Both the position numbers and the translations under genes were made by a program. A DNA stretch of 64,000 nt from Streptomyces canus (GTDB lineage Bacteria; Actinomycetota; Actinomycetes; Streptomycetales; Streptomycetaceae). How positions within the stretch are numbered: the stretch's first letter is position 1; each line of letters opens with the position of its first letter. Shown piece after piece: positions 31,890 through 41,069 of the stretch. The notes under the pieces are model-generated. The model saw nothing but the letters and a program-made list of their open reading frames with translations. It had not been told where the DNA came from and did no database searches. Location of the stretch: positions 6,500,001 to 6,564,000 of the forward strand of contig NZ_JAUSYQ010000002.1 of NCBI RefSeq assembly GCF_030816965.1, given 5' to 3'.

Positions 31890-33227
31890 ATGAGTCTGCG
31901 GTCCCGCATCAACACCCCCGAGGAGAACGGCAGCCGGGGCGAGGACGGCCACCTGGTCTCCTCCTACCGGGCCAAGCTCCTGGAGGAGATCGACCTCGCC
32001 GAGATGAGCTCGCTGGCGGCGGCCGAGCGCCGGGCCCGTCTCGAGCGGGTGCTCGGGCACATCATCAGCCGTGAGGGGCCGGTCCTGTCGACGGTCGAAC
32101 GCTCGCAGCTCATCCGGCGGGTGGTCGACGAGGCGCTCGGTCTCGGCATCCTGGAGCCACTGCTCGAAGACGCCTCCATCACCGAGATCATGGTCAACGG
32201 CCCGGACTCGATCTTCGTCGAACGCGGGGGCCGCGTCGAGCAGTTGCCGCTGCGCTTCCCGTCCCACGACCAGCTGATGCAGACCATCGAGCGCATCGTC
32301 TCCACGGTCAACCGGCGCGTGGACGAGACGAACCCGATGGTCGACGCGCGCCTCCCGTCCGGCGAGCGGGTGAACGTCATCATCCCGCCGCTCTCCCTGA
32401 CCGGCGCGATCCTCACGATCCGCCGCTTCCCCCGCTCCTACACGCTCCAGGAACTGGTCGGATTCGGCTCGCTCGACGAGAACATGCTGTACCTGCTGGC
32501 GGCCCTCGTGCAGGCGCGCTTCAACATCATCGTGTCGGGCGCGACGGGCACCGGAAAGACGACACTGCTCAACGCGCTGTCCGGGCTCATCCCGGAGGGC
32601 GACCGGATCATCACCATCGAGGACTCGGCCGAACTCCAGCTCCAGCAACGGCACGTGGTCCGGCTGGAGTCGCGCCCGCCGAACGTGGAGGGCCAGGGCC
32701 GGGTCACCATCCGTGACCTGGTCCGCAACTCGCTGCGCATGCGCCCCGACCGGATCGTGGTCGGCGAGGTCCGCGGCGGCGAGTCCCTCGACATGCTCCA
32801 GGCGATGTCGACGGGCCACGACGGCTCCCTCGCCACCGTCCACGCCAACAGCGCGGAGGACGCCCTGATGCGGCTGAAGACCCTGGCCTCGATGTCGGAG
32901 GTGGAGATCCCCTTCGAGGCGCTGCACGACCAGATCAACAGCGCGGTCGACGTGATCATCCAGCTCACCCGGTTCGCAGACGGCGCCCGCCGGATCACCG
33001 AGATCGCCCTGCTCGACAGCCACGGCGCCGAGCCGTACCGGCTGGCCACGGTGGCCCGCTTCGACGCGCAGCCCATGGCGGCGGACGGCCGGATCCACGG
33101 CCGGTTCGCGTACTTCCCGCTTCCGCGCCGTGCCGTCGACCGCCTCTACATGGCGAGCCAGCCCACGCCCCAGGCCTTCGGCGTGGCCCAGTCCGCGAAC
33201 CAGTTGGCCCTCCGAGAAGCCAGGTAG
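31890..33227 (+). CDS. cpaF: Tad secretion ATPase CpaF/TadA
   Basis: 445-residue hexameric VirB11-like ATPase that powers Flp pilus assembly in the cytosol. Walker A is [14 protein letters not shown] (near residue 218). The Asp box [12 protein letters not shown], Walker [20 protein letters not shown] and His box [15 protein letters not shown] are all intact. Length and motif order are typical. Confidence 0.97.
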   Translation: MSLRSRINTPEENGSRGEDGHLVSSYRAKLLEEIDLAEMSSLAAAERRARLERVLGHIISREGPVLSTVERSQLIRRVVDEALGLGILEPLLEDASITEIMVNGPDSIFVERGGRVEQLPLRFPSHDQLMQTIERIVSTVNRRVDETNPMVDARLPSGERVNVIIPPLSLTGAILTIRRFPRSYTLQELVGFGSLDENMLYLLAALVQARFNIIVSGATGTGKTTLLNALSGLIPEGDRIITIEDSAELQLQQRHVVRLESRPPNVEGQGRVTIRDLVRNSLRMRPDRIVVGEVRGGESLDMLQAMSTGHDGSLATVHANSAEDALMRLKTLASMSEVEIPFEALHDQINSAVDVIIQLTRFADGARRITEIALLDSHGAEPYRLATVARFDAQPMAADGRIHGRFAYFPLPRRAVDRLYMASQPTPQAFGVAQSANQLALREAR

Positions 33228-33238
33228 GACCCACCCCC

Positions 33239-34183
33239 ATGGACCTCCAGACCCTAGTCACGCTCACCATCGGCGCCACCCTGCTGACCTGCGCGCTCGC
33301 CGTCGTGGGCGTCCACTTCTACGCCAGGGGACGGGCCCAGCGGGCGGCGCTCGTCGACCGGCTGTCGGCCGTGAGCCAGGTGCCGTACACCGGCCGCCGC
33401 CGGCACTTCCGCGACCTGGACCGCCGGCTGCGCCGCACCCGGTTCGGCAGGCAGCTGGAACTCCGGCTGGCGGCGACCGGGTTGGACGTGACACCGGGCG
33501 AGTTCTTCGCCGCGATGGTCGGGCTCGTCGGAGGCCTGTGGCTGGTCGGCCAGGCGACCCTGGCGCCTTTCTTCGGCCCGCTGGCCGGCCTTGCGGGCGT
33601 CTGGGCGGCGGTGCAGTTCCTCAACTGGCAGCGACAGAGGCGCATCGAGAAGTTCATCAACCAACTCCCCGAACTGGCCCGCATCCTGGCCAACGCCACC
33701 CACGCGGGCCTCGCCCTGCGCACCGCGATCGGCATGGCGGCGGAGGAGCTGGAGGCTCCGGCCGGGGAGGAACTGGCGAACGTGGCCAACCAGTTGGCGG
33801 TGGGCGTGTCGATGGAGGACGCGCTGGACGAGATGGCGAAGCGACTGCCGTCCCGGGAGCTGGTGGTCCTGGTGACGACCCTGGTGCTGTCGAGCCGGGC
33901 GGGCGGCCAAGTGGTCAGCGCCTTGCGGAACCTGACCGAAACGCTGGAGGAGCGCAAGGAGACCCGGCGCGAGGTCCGCACCCAGCTCTCCCAGGTGAAC
34001 ATGACGTCGTACGCGGTCCCGGTCCTGGGCATCGGCTCGCTGTTCCTGATGAACGGCGTCAAGGACGGCGCGCTGGAGCGGATGACGGGCTCACCGCTGG
34101 GTCAGGGGGCGGTGATCATCGCATTCTCCCTCTACGCGGTGGGATTCATCCTGATCCGCCGCCTGTCACGGATCGACGTCTGA
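33239..34183 (+). CDS. tadB: Tad inner-membrane platform protein TadB
   Basis: 314 residues, GspF-type domain. One N-terminal helix (1-25), two further helices near residues 98-130 and C-terminal helices near 253-310. The core motif runs PELARILANATHAGLALRTAI...LELVVLVTTLVLSSRAGGQ. Paired with TadC immediately downstream to form the membrane platform on which CpaF acts. Confidence 0.95.
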   Translation: MDLQTLVTLTIGATLLTCALAVVGVHFYARGRAQRAALVDRLSAVSQVPYTGRRRHFRDLDRRLRRTRFGRQLELRLAATGLDVTPGEFFAAMVGLVGGLWLVGQATLAPFFGPLAGLAGVWAAVQFLNWQRQRRIEKFINQLPELARILANATHAGLALRTAIGMAAEELEAPAGEELANVANQLAVGVSMEDALDEMAKRLPSRELVVLVTTLVLSSRAGGQVVSALRNLTETLEERKETRREVRTQLSQVNMTSYAVPVLGIGSLFLMNGVKDGALERMTGSPLGQGAVIIAFSLYAVGFILIRRLSRIDV

Positions 34184-34196
34184 GGAAGGGGCGGCT

Positions 34197-35087
34197 GTGA
34201 TCGGTATCGGACTGGCCCTGTTGATGGCCGTCAGCGTGTGGGGCGTCTTCGCCGGTATCCGCATGTACCGGGCGGAGGCGAAACTGCCGAGCGACCTGGT
34301 GCTGGCACTGGAGGTCGGATCGACCCGCACCGGCGCGGTCGACTCCCTGATCGACCGCATGGGCATGCGCTACGCGCCCGCGGTCCTGCGGCTGATGGGC
34401 CCCGGACAGGTGGCGAAATACCGCCGCAAGATCGACCTGGCGGGCAACCCGGGCGGCCTGACCATCAACCGCTACGCGGCCCGCAGGGCGGTCTACGGCT
34501 TCCTCGGCGCCCTGGGTTTCCTGGTCTTCCTGCTGCGGGGGCAGGTTCTGGTGGCGTTGTTGCTCCTGGCCTTCGGGGCGTTCTGGACGGAGGTCGGCAT
34601 CTGGTCGGCGATCCGGGTCAGGAAGGACGTCATCGAGCGCACGCTCCCCGACTTCCTGGACGTGCTGGCGGTGGTGGTGAGCGCGGGCCTGGGCTTCCGG
34701 CAGGCACTGGACCGGGTGGCCTCCAAGTACGAGGGCCCCTGGGCCGACGAACTGCGCATCACGCTCCGCCAGATGGACCTGGGCATGAGCCGCCGCCAGG
34801 CCTTCGCGGAGCTGCGCCGCCGCAACGACTCCGAACAGGTCGCGATGTTCGTGACGGCGCTCCAGCAGGGCGAGGAACTGGGCGCTCCCATCGTGGACAC
34901 CCTGGTCTCCCTGGCCAAGGACATGCGCCGCACGGACGCCCAGAACGCCCGCCGCAAGGCCGCCCGCGCGGTTCCCAAGGCCACGATGATGATCACTACC
35001 TTCATGGTCCCGGCCACGATGCTGTTGCTGGCCGCGGGTCTGCTCCTGGGCTCGGGGACCGACTTCGGCACGATCACGGGGAAGTAG
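34197..35087 (+). CDS. tadC: Tad inner-membrane platform protein TadC
   Basis: 296 residues, second GspF-type domain protein. The motif LPDFLDVLAVVVSAGLGF with a following amphipathic region and EELGAPIVDTLVSLAKDMR is typical. Four membrane helices. GGAAGGGG-type ribosome site; TadB and TadC are 13 bases apart. Confidence 0.94.
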   Translation: MIGIGLALLMAVSVWGVFAGIRMYRAEAKLPSDLVLALEVGSTRTGAVDSLIDRMGMRYAPAVLRLMGPGQVAKYRRKIDLAGNPGGLTINRYAARRAVYGFLGALGFLVFLLRGQVLVALLLLAFGAFWTEVGIWSAIRVRKDVIERTLPDFLDVLAVVVSAGLGFRQALDRVASKYEGPWADELRITLRQMDLGMSRRQAFAELRRRNDSEQVAMFVTALQQGEELGAPIVDTLVSLAKDMRRTDAQNARRKAARAVPKATMMITTFMVPATMLLLAAGLLLGSGTDFGTITGK

Positions 35088-35098
35088 AGGACCGGGCG

Positions 35099-36442
35099 AT
35101 GTCGATGACGGGTGCACGGAGGGTGGGGCGACGGCCGGGAGCGGAGTCGTGGAAGTCGATGGAGCTGCACGGACGCGCGGCCGCCGGCGGTGACAAGCCC
35201 CCGCAGGGGCCACCCGCACTGGACATCCAGGTCAACGCCCTCCAGGCCATGTGCCGTCAGGTCTTCGGCTTCCGCCTGGCGATGATCGCCCTGGCCGCCC
35301 CAGCCGCCCTCCTCAACGCCAACCCCGGCCTCGGCGCCCGCCTCGTCGGCGCGGCGGTCGTCGTCACCTTCATGGTGTCGTACGCCCTCTTCAGGGACTG
35401 GGAACGCTTCGGCCCCCTCCTCCTGCGCCACCCCACCCTCCTCGCCGCGGACACCCTCTTCGCCAGCCTCCTCCTGATCTCCGCGGGCCCCGACACCACG
35501 CTCGCCTACGTCAGCGTCTGCACCCCGCTCCTCGCCGGTATCGCCTACAGCTGGCGAGGCGCCGCGGTCTTCGCGTCCCTGCAGTCCCTGATCCTGCTCC
35601 TGGCCCAGACCGCCCTCCCGCACCCGAACGCCACCCCCGCCGACATCCTTCTTCTCCCCGGCTTCTGCGTGATCACGGGCGCGGTCGGCTCCACCCTGCG
35701 CAACCTCCTGCTCCGCTTCGGCACGGCGACCCAGGCCCTCACCGCGATGAAGGCCCGCCTGGCGGTGGCGGAGGCGATCAGCGAGGAACGGGCCCGCCTG
35801 GCGCGGGAGATGCACGACTCGGTGGCGAAGACCCTCCACGGCGTGGCCCTGGCGGCGGAAGGCCTGGCGACGTCGGCGGCGGCCCCCACCCCGGACCCGG
35901 CCCTGCTGGAACGACAGGCCGGGCTGGTGGCCCGAGCAGCCCGCAGAGCGGCAACGGAGTCCCGCGAACTCCTGACAGACCTGCGCCGAGAACAGGCCCC
36001 CGCCACGGACGTACTTGAAGAACTGGCCACCCGCACGAGGAACTTCAGCGCCCGTACGACCCTTCAGGCGACCTACCGGGCCCCCGCCCACCCCCACCCC
36101 GCGCTCGCCGTCCCGCACCCTGTGGCCCGCCAACTCCTCACCATCACCGAGGAGGCGATGGAGAACGCCCACCGGCACGCCGAGGCCACGCGCATCGACG
36201 TCACCGCGGACGTGGACCCCGACCATGAACTGCTCAGCATCAGCGTCCAGGACGACGGCCGCGGGCTCCCGCCGAACACCACCCTCGACGAACTCCGCCG
36301 CTCCGGCCACTTCGGCCTGGTCGGCATGGTGGAACGCGCCGAGTCGGTGGGCGCCCGTATCCACATCGGCGAGGGCGCGGACGCGAAGGGCACGGAAGTA
36401 CTCCTGGAACTCCCCTTGTCACTCCCGCGGGCGGACCGATGA
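35099..36442 (+). CDS. NarL-type sensor histidine kinase embedded in the Tad locus
   Basis: 447 residues. About five membrane helices lie between residues 60 and 215 with hardly any extracellular loop, so the signal is probably sensed within the membrane. The HisKA_3 dimerisation helix has the phospho-acceptor His in AREMHDSVAKTLHGVAL. The HATPase_c N box is TITEEAMENAHRHAEA and the G1 box is VQDDGRGLP. AGAGGA lies upstream of the ATG. It is joined to the response regulator with no real gap. Its place between tadC and the pilin gene suggests control of pilus expression. Confidence 0.9.
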   Translation: MSMTGARRVGRRPGAESWKSMELHGRAAAGGDKPPQGPPALDIQVNALQAMCRQVFGFRLAMIALAAPAALLNANPGLGARLVGAAVVVTFMVSYALFRDWERFGPLLLRHPTLLAADTLFASLLLISAGPDTTLAYVSVCTPLLAGIAYSWRGAAVFASLQSLILLLAQTALPHPNATPADILLLPGFCVITGAVGSTLRNLLLRFGTATQALTAMKARLAVAEAISEERARLAREMHDSVAKTLHGVALAAEGLATSAAAPTPDPALLERQAGLVARAARRAATESRELLTDLRREQAPATDVLEELATRTRNFSARTTLQATYRAPAHPHPALAVPHPVARQLLTITEEAMENAHRHAEATRIDVTADVDPDHELLSISVQDDGRGLPPNTTLDELRRSGHFGLVGMVERAESVGARIHIGEGADAKGTEVLLELPLSLPRADR

Positions 36443-36474
36443 CCCCCCGCCCCACCACGAGAGGAGGCCGCGAC

Positions 36475-37269
36475 ATGCCGGACGACCCCCAGCACCCCGC
36501 TCCACCGTTCGCGCTGTTCCCGACGGCCCCGCCCACCCCCGTCCGGATCGTCGTCGCCGACGACAACCCGGTGGTCCGAGCGGGCCTCACCGCCCTCCTT
36601 ACGGGCCGCGAGGACATCACGGTCGTGGCGGAGGCGGCGGACGGCCGCGAGGCGTACGAGGCCGCGAGCCGGTACCACCCGGACGTGATCCTCCTGGACG
36701 TCCGGATGCCGGGTGTCGACGGGATCTCGGCGCTGCCGTACCTCGTGCCGATCGCCCCGGTGCTGATGCTGACGTACAGCGGAGAGCCGGAGACCGTTCA
36801 GGAGGCGCTGCGCAGGGGAGCCGACGGTTACCTCGTCCACGGCGAGTTCACGGCGGACCAGCTCGTCCTGGCCGTCAGGGACACCGTGCAGGGCCGCACC
36901 CACCTCACGCCCACGGCGGCGGGCGCACTGCTGACCCAGCTACGCGATGCGAATGCACATGTAAACCACCATCTTCCGGTGCAAGTAACGCCCTTCCCCT
37001 TCAAAGGGCTTTCGCAACTGCAATCATCTGTGGGACAGTCGTCAACGGACAGGTCGCGTTTCCAACTCAGCGCGCGGGAGGCGGAGATCATGAACCTCAT
37101 CGCATCCGGCATGAACAACCAGCAGATCGCCGCCGCCTGCTTCATCAGCGAGAAGACGGTCAAGAACCACATCAACCGCATCTTCGCCAAGCTCCACAGC
37201 ACGAGCCGCTCCGAGGCCGCCGCGAAGTGGCTGGGCACGGCGCCGAGTTCGGGCCGAGGGGTGGGGTGA
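36475..37269 (+). CDS. LuxR/NarL-family response regulator partner
   Basis: 264 residues from the ATG at 36475, which has AGGAGG seven bases upstream; an ATG at 36439 overlapping the kinase stop (ATGA) is also in frame. The receiver has VADDN, phospho-acceptor Asp in VILLDVRMPG and LTYSG, but the normally invariant lysine is replaced: GYLVHGEF. A linker of about 65 residues precedes a LuxR helix-turn-helix (LSAREAEIMNLIASGMNNQQ then ISEKTVKNHINRIFAKL). The likely target is the pilin gene 113 bases downstream. Confidence 0.9.
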   Translation: MPDDPQHPAPPFALFPTAPPTPVRIVVADDNPVVRAGLTALLTGREDITVVAEAADGREAYEAASRYHPDVILLDVRMPGVDGISALPYLVPIAPVLMLTYSGEPETVQEALRRGADGYLVHGEFTADQLVLAVRDTVQGRTHLTPTAAGALLTQLRDANAHVNHHLPVQVTPFPFKGLSQLQSSVGQSSTDRSRFQLSAREAEIMNLIASGMNNQQIAAACFISEKTVKNHINRIFAKLHSTSRSEAAAKWLGTAPSSGRGVG

Positions 37270-37381
37270 GCGGTGTCGACGCGAGGTTGGGCCCGGATTT
37301 GGGCCCAGGGGCCCTGCGCCGACCGGCATCCGCAGGTCTACGTTCCGGTTGTCGACAGCGACGACGCCGAAGGGGCCCGCA

Positions 37382-37543
37382 ATGAGCAACCGGTTCAACG
37401 ACGACAAGGGTCAGACCGCGGTCGAGTACCTGGGCATCATCGCGGTGGTGGTGGCGATTGTGTTGGCTATTACGGGGACGGACATCGGTCAGGCCATCTA
37501 CGACGCGATCGTCGACAAGATCGACGAAGTCATCGGCGCCTGA
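37382..37543 (+). CDS. flp: Flp-type major pilin
   Basis: 53 residues, the normal size for a Flp prepilin. The leader MSNRFNDDKG is followed by the cleavage junction G|QTAVEYLGIIAVVVAIVLAI, with Glu at +5 and Tyr at +6, then a short C-terminal tail (DIGQAIYDAIVDKIDEVIGA). It would need a TadV/CpaA prepilin peptidase, not found in this window. AAGGGG lies 13 bases upstream. A 112-base gap after the response regulator allows a separate promoter. Confidence 0.9.
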   Translation: MSNRFNDDKGQTAVEYLGIIAVVVAIVLAITGTDIGQAIYDAIVDKIDEVIGA

Positions 37544-38139
37544 CGCGGGCCCCTCGGCACAACGACGCAGGGCAGGCTTTCCCCATCTACATCATGGTGG
37601 TGGCGGGTCTGCTCTTTCTCGCGTTCGCCTTCCTGGCGGTCGGCCAGGCCGGGGCCAACCGGAACGGCGCCCAGACGGCGGCCGACGCCGCGGCGCTGGC
37701 CGCAGCTCTGGACACTCGGGACGAACTCAGGGACGAGTGGGTGAAGAACGTACTCGATCCCACGAAGTGGCAGGACATCTTCGACGGCCTCGGGGTGCCA
37801 TTCGACGGCTGCGCGCGGGCGGACCAACTGGCCGCGCAGAACGACGCCACGGTTGACTGCGCGGCGCTGCCGGGGATGCCCCCGGGCTACAAGGTCGAGG
37901 CAACGACCAACAAGACCGTCGGTGATTCCATCGTCCCGGGCACCGAGGACAAGAGGTCGGTACAGCAGGCCACTGCCGTCATCGAATTGGCCTGCGATTT
38001 CGACCCACCGGGACTGGACGCCGACGCGGACGTGCTGCCGACGCTCACGTGCGACGGACGTGAGTGGACTCTGGACCCGACGGATCTCAAGGATCTCCCG
38101 AAGCCCGAGGATCTCTTCGACGTTCATCTGGCTGACTGA
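37540..38139 (+). CDS. TadG-like pilus protein, start codon uncertain
   Basis: Clear coding sequence for a TadG/TadE-like protein: HNDAGQAFPIYIMVVAGLLF forms the N-terminal helix, followed by GQAGANRNGAQTAADAAALAAAL and an external domain with three or four cysteines. The frame has no ATG, GTG or TTG between the end of the pilin gene and the middle of the helix. The only options are CTG at 37540, overlapping the pilin stop (CTGA), ATG at 37594 inside the hydrophobic segment, or a GTG far upstream at 37273 that would overlap the whole pilin gene. Coupled initiation at CTG is the most economical reading. Confidence 0.7.
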   Translation: MTRAPRHNDAGQAFPIYIMVVAGLLFLAFAFLAVGQAGANRNGAQTAADAAALAAALDTRDELRDEWVKNVLDPTKWQDIFDGLGVPFDGCARADQLAAQNDATVDCAALPGMPPGYKVEATTNKTVGDSIVPGTEDKRSVQQATAVIELACDFDPPGLDADADVLPTLTCDGREWTLDPTDLKDLPKPEDLFDVHLAD

Positions 38140-38173
38140 CAAACGAACAACGAGTGGTGAAGGAAGCGCAGTG

Positions 38174-38749
38174 ATGAGCATTCGGTTCACGGCGAAGGCC
38201 CGCAGGGGGATGGTCGCGCTGACGATCGCGGCCGGTCTGGCCGTCGGCGTGGCCGGCTGCGGCGGTGGAGGCGACGACGACAAGCCGGAAGCGTCCGCGT
38301 CCGCTTCCAAGAGCGGTGGCTCCGGCGCGAGCACGCAAGAGGGCACGGACGAGCCCATCGCCGAACTGAAGGGTGAGGACGGGCTGGTCCTCCAGATCGA
38401 CTCCGTGCAGCGGGACTCCGGGGGATTCCTCACGGTGAGCGGCGAGATGAAGAACGACGCGGACAAGGCGGCCCGCGTCTCGGTACGGACGGCGGGTGAC
38501 GAGACCGAGATCCTCAGGCACGGCTCGTCACTGGGCGGGGCGACCCTCGTCGACTCCAAGTCCAAGAAGCGCTACTACGTTCTGCGCGACACTGACGGCC
38601 GACCTCTGACGACGACAGGCATGCCGAGGATCGAGGCAGGCGCGTCCATTCCGGTGTTCATGCAGTTCCCGGCCCCCCCGACCACCACGACCGACGTCAC
38701 CTTCCAACTCCCCACCTTCGCCTCCGCCCCCATCCAGATCTCCGGATGA
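38174..38749 (+). CDS. Secreted lipoprotein of the Tad locus
   Basis: 191 residues, unknown function. Lipoprotein signal peptide with lipobox VGVAGC, then a Gly/Asp/Ser-rich linker and a C-terminal beta-sandwich-like domain (LVLQIDSVQRDSGGFLTVSG, SIPVFMQFPAPP). AGGAAG seven bases upstream of the ATG. The stop overlaps the next gene (ATGA), so it is coupled to the OmpA-domain protein, suggesting a joint envelope role. Confidence 0.82.
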   Translation: MSIRFTAKARRGMVALTIAAGLAVGVAGCGGGGDDDKPEASASASKSGGSGASTQEGTDEPIAELKGEDGLVLQIDSVQRDSGGFLTVSGEMKNDADKAARVSVRTAGDETEILRHGSSLGGATLVDSKSKKRYYVLRDTDGRPLTTTGMPRIEAGASIPVFMQFPAPPTTTTDVTFQLPTFASAPIQISG

Positions 38750-39387
38750 CGCCCACCATGACCGCCACCCGAACCCCACCTCGCCTCGCCCTGGCCATCA
38801 CGGTCGCCTCGCTCATGGCGGCCCTGACCCTCACCCCGGCCCAGGCCGACGACGGCCCCAGCGTCCCCCCGGGCACCGAACCCTCCGCCACCGCACCCGT
38901 CGAGGTGGACCCCAACGACCCGGATCTGAAGCTCCCGGAAGGCGCCACCCTCGCCGAACCGAAGGTCCTGGACATCAAGCAGGTCGTCGAGGACCAGAGC
39001 GGGGACGAACGTCGCGAGGACACCAACGCGGACGTGAAGTTCGCCCTCCAGGCAGAGGTCCTGTTCGGCAAGGACAGCGCGAAGCTGAACGGCGAGGCGA
39101 AGGCCCGTATCTCCGCGATCGCGGCGGAGATCAAGAACCAGAACGCCACCCGGATCCGCGTCTTCGGCTTCACCGACAACCTCGGCAGCTACGCCCACGG
39201 CCTCACCCTCTCCCGGCAGCGCGCCAACGCCGTACAGGACGTACTCGACCAGGAGTTGAAGGACTCGGGCATCACCTACGAGGTCCGCGGCTATTCCGAG
39301 GACTACCCGATCGCCTCCAACTCGACGGAGCCGGGCCGCAAGAAGAACCGCCGGGTGGAGGTGTCGTTCCCGCGGGGGGAGAACTGA
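38746..39387 (+). CDS. Secreted OmpA/MotB-domain protein of the Tad locus
   Basis: 213 residues with a signal peptide (LALAITVASLMAALTLTPAQA) and a C-terminal OmpA peptidoglycan-binding domain from about residue 98: VLFGKDSAKLNGEAKARI, RVFGFTDNLGSYAHGLTLSRQ, RANAVQDVL and KKNRRVEVSF. It may tether the pilus system to the cell wall. Last gene of the Tad cluster; it faces the P450 gene with only 12 bases between them and no visible terminator. Confidence 0.9.
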   Translation: MTPTMTATRTPPRLALAITVASLMAALTLTPAQADDGPSVPPGTEPSATAPVEVDPNDPDLKLPEGATLAEPKVLDIKQVVEDQSGDERREDTNADVKFALQAEVLFGKDSAKLNGEAKARISAIAAEIKNQNATRIRVFGFTDNLGSYAHGLTLSRQRANAVQDVLDQELKDSGITYEVRGYSEDYPIASNSTEPGRKKNRRVEVSFPRGEN

Positions 39388-39399
39388 CCGAACCGCACC

Positions 39400-40632
39400 T
39401 CACCAGGTCACCGGCAGCTCGTAGACGCCGTAGACGATGCCGTCGTCCTTGAACGGGATCTTGTCGAGGTCGGTGGCCCGGCGCAGGGTGGGGATGCGGC
39501 GGAAGACGGTGTGGTAGACGACCTGGAGTTCCAGGCGGGCCAGGGGCTGGCCCAGGCACTGGTGGATGCCGAAGCCGAAGGCCATGTGGCGGCGGGCGTC
39601 GCGGCGGACGTCGAGCCGTTCGGGCTCGGGGAAGACGTCGGCCTGCCAGTTGCCGGTGGCGCCCGGAATGATGACGCCCTCGCCGGCCCGGATGGACCGG
39701 CCGCCGATCTCCAGGTCCTCCAGGGCGAGTCGGCGCTGGCCGTTGTGGACGACCGTCAGATAGCGCAGCATCTCGTCGGCGGCGGACGCCAGGACCTTCG
39801 GATCGTCGGTGTCGCGGACGACGGCGAGCTGGTCGGGGTGTTCCAGGAACGCGAGGATGCCCAGGGCGAGCATGTTGGCGCTGGTCTCGTGCCCGGCGCC
39901 GAGCAGCAGGACACCCAGCATGGTGGCGTCGTGGTGGGTGAGGTCGCCGGTCCGCACCCGGGAGGCCAGCTCGGAGAGCATGTCGTCCGCCGGGTCGGCG
40001 CGTTTCGCGTCGATCTGGCCGCTCAGGTACTGGTAGATCTCCGCGAAGGCGGCCCGCACCGCTTCGGCGGTCACCTCCCGCCGGAGCGCCACCTTGCTGT
40101 TGGCCTGGAAGAAGTCGTGGTCCTCGTAGGGGACACCGAGCAGTTCGCAGATCACCAGTGACGGCAGGGGGAGCGTGAGGGCCTCCACCAAATCGACCGG
40201 CTTGGGGCCGGCCAGCATCTCGTCGATCAGCTCGTCGGTCATGCGCTGGACGGCCGGGCGCATGGCCTCGATGCGTTTGACGGTGAACGCACCGGTCACC
40301 ATCCGGCGGATGCGCGCGTGGTCGGGGTCGTCCATGTTGAGGAAGGACGGCGGGTTCTTGGCGGCGGTCTCCCGGAATGCCTCGTTCAGGTAGGGGAAAC
40401 CCGGCCGGGTGGTGTCGACGCTGAGGCGCGGGTCGCCGTACAGGGCCCGCTGGTCCTCGTAGCGGGTGACGAGCCAGTGCACGCTGCCGTCCCACAGCCG
40501 GACCCTGGAGACCGGTTCCTCGGCGTGCAGTTTCATCATCGCCGGGGGCGGGGCGAACGGACACCCTGCCGCCCGGGGCATCGGGAAGTCGGGAACAGCC
40601 TCGTCCTGCGTGTCGACAGGGGTGTGGGTCAT
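39400..40632 (-). CDS. Cytochrome P450
   Basis: 410-residue soluble bacterial P450 monooxygenase. The I-helix oxygen motif LLGAGHETSANML, the K-helix ExxR in ADEMLRYL and the heme loop FGFGIHQCLGQPLAR (Cys359) are all intact. The N-terminus PDFPMPRAAGCPFAPP is typical of actinobacterial CYP105/107-type enzymes. The ATG has GAGGAG six bases upstream. No ferredoxin or ferredoxin reductase gene is next to it, so it must use electron donors encoded elsewhere. Substrate unknown. Confidence 0.93.
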   Translation of the reverse strand: MTHTPVDTQDEAVPDFPMPRAAGCPFAPPPAMMKLHAEEPVSRVRLWDGSVHWLVTRYEDQRALYGDPRLSVDTTRPGFPYLNEAFRETAAKNPPSFLNMDDPDHARIRRMVTGAFTVKRIEAMRPAVQRMTDELIDEMLAGPKPVDLVEALTLPLPSLVICELLGVPYEDHDFFQANSKVALRREVTAEAVRAAFAEIYQYLSGQIDAKRADPADDMLSELASRVRTGDLTHHDATMLGVLLLGAGHETSANMLALGILAFLEHPDQLAVVRDTDDPKVLASAADEMLRYLTVVHNGQRRLALEDLEIGGRSIRAGEGVIIPGATGNWQADVFPEPERLDVRRDARRHMAFGFGIHQCLGQPLARLELQVVYHTVFRRIPTLRRATDLDKIPFKDDGIVYGVYELPVTW

Positions 40633-41069
40633 GACACTCCTCGGTGGGGGGAAGGAAGCCGAGGACATCGAACCCCGCGAGTCTGACAACTCCCCGTCAG
40701 ACGGCTGACACGAGCCCGATTGGCCGGATCACGCGGCGAGAGCGGAGTGATCCCGCCACGGGAGGGGGCCGAGGCGTGCGCTCCTGCTCAGGAGTGTCGG
40801 CGAGGCCACCTCCACTACGTGAACTCGCTGCGACAGCGGGCGCCGCCGCGCTCACCGCGAGCGTCGGCCAACCACGACGGTCGATCCGCACATTCATCAC
40901 CCTCGCCGGCAGGCACCTCCGCTGACGCAGCGCCACCTACGTGACGATGAGCACATCGGCTCTCACAGCAAACCGAGGCGGCAGTGCGTCGCGGTGACAC
41001 GGCCCGAGGTCGGCTCGATGGGCCGCTGCACCCTGGCCCACAGCAACCGTGACGCACATCCCAGGGTGG
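40633..41069. promoter_or_regulatory. Intergenic region upstream of the P450, with a 7-bp inverted repeat
   Basis: GTCTGAC (40681-40687) and GTCAGAC (40696-40702) form a perfect inverted repeat with an eight-base spacer, 49-70 bases before the P450 start. Minus-strand TTGTCA lies inside it as a -35 candidate. This is the layout of a TetR-type operator. The rest of the gap, about 370 bases, is ordinary GC-rich sequence in which I find no gene, terminator or RNA. Confidence 0.5.
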
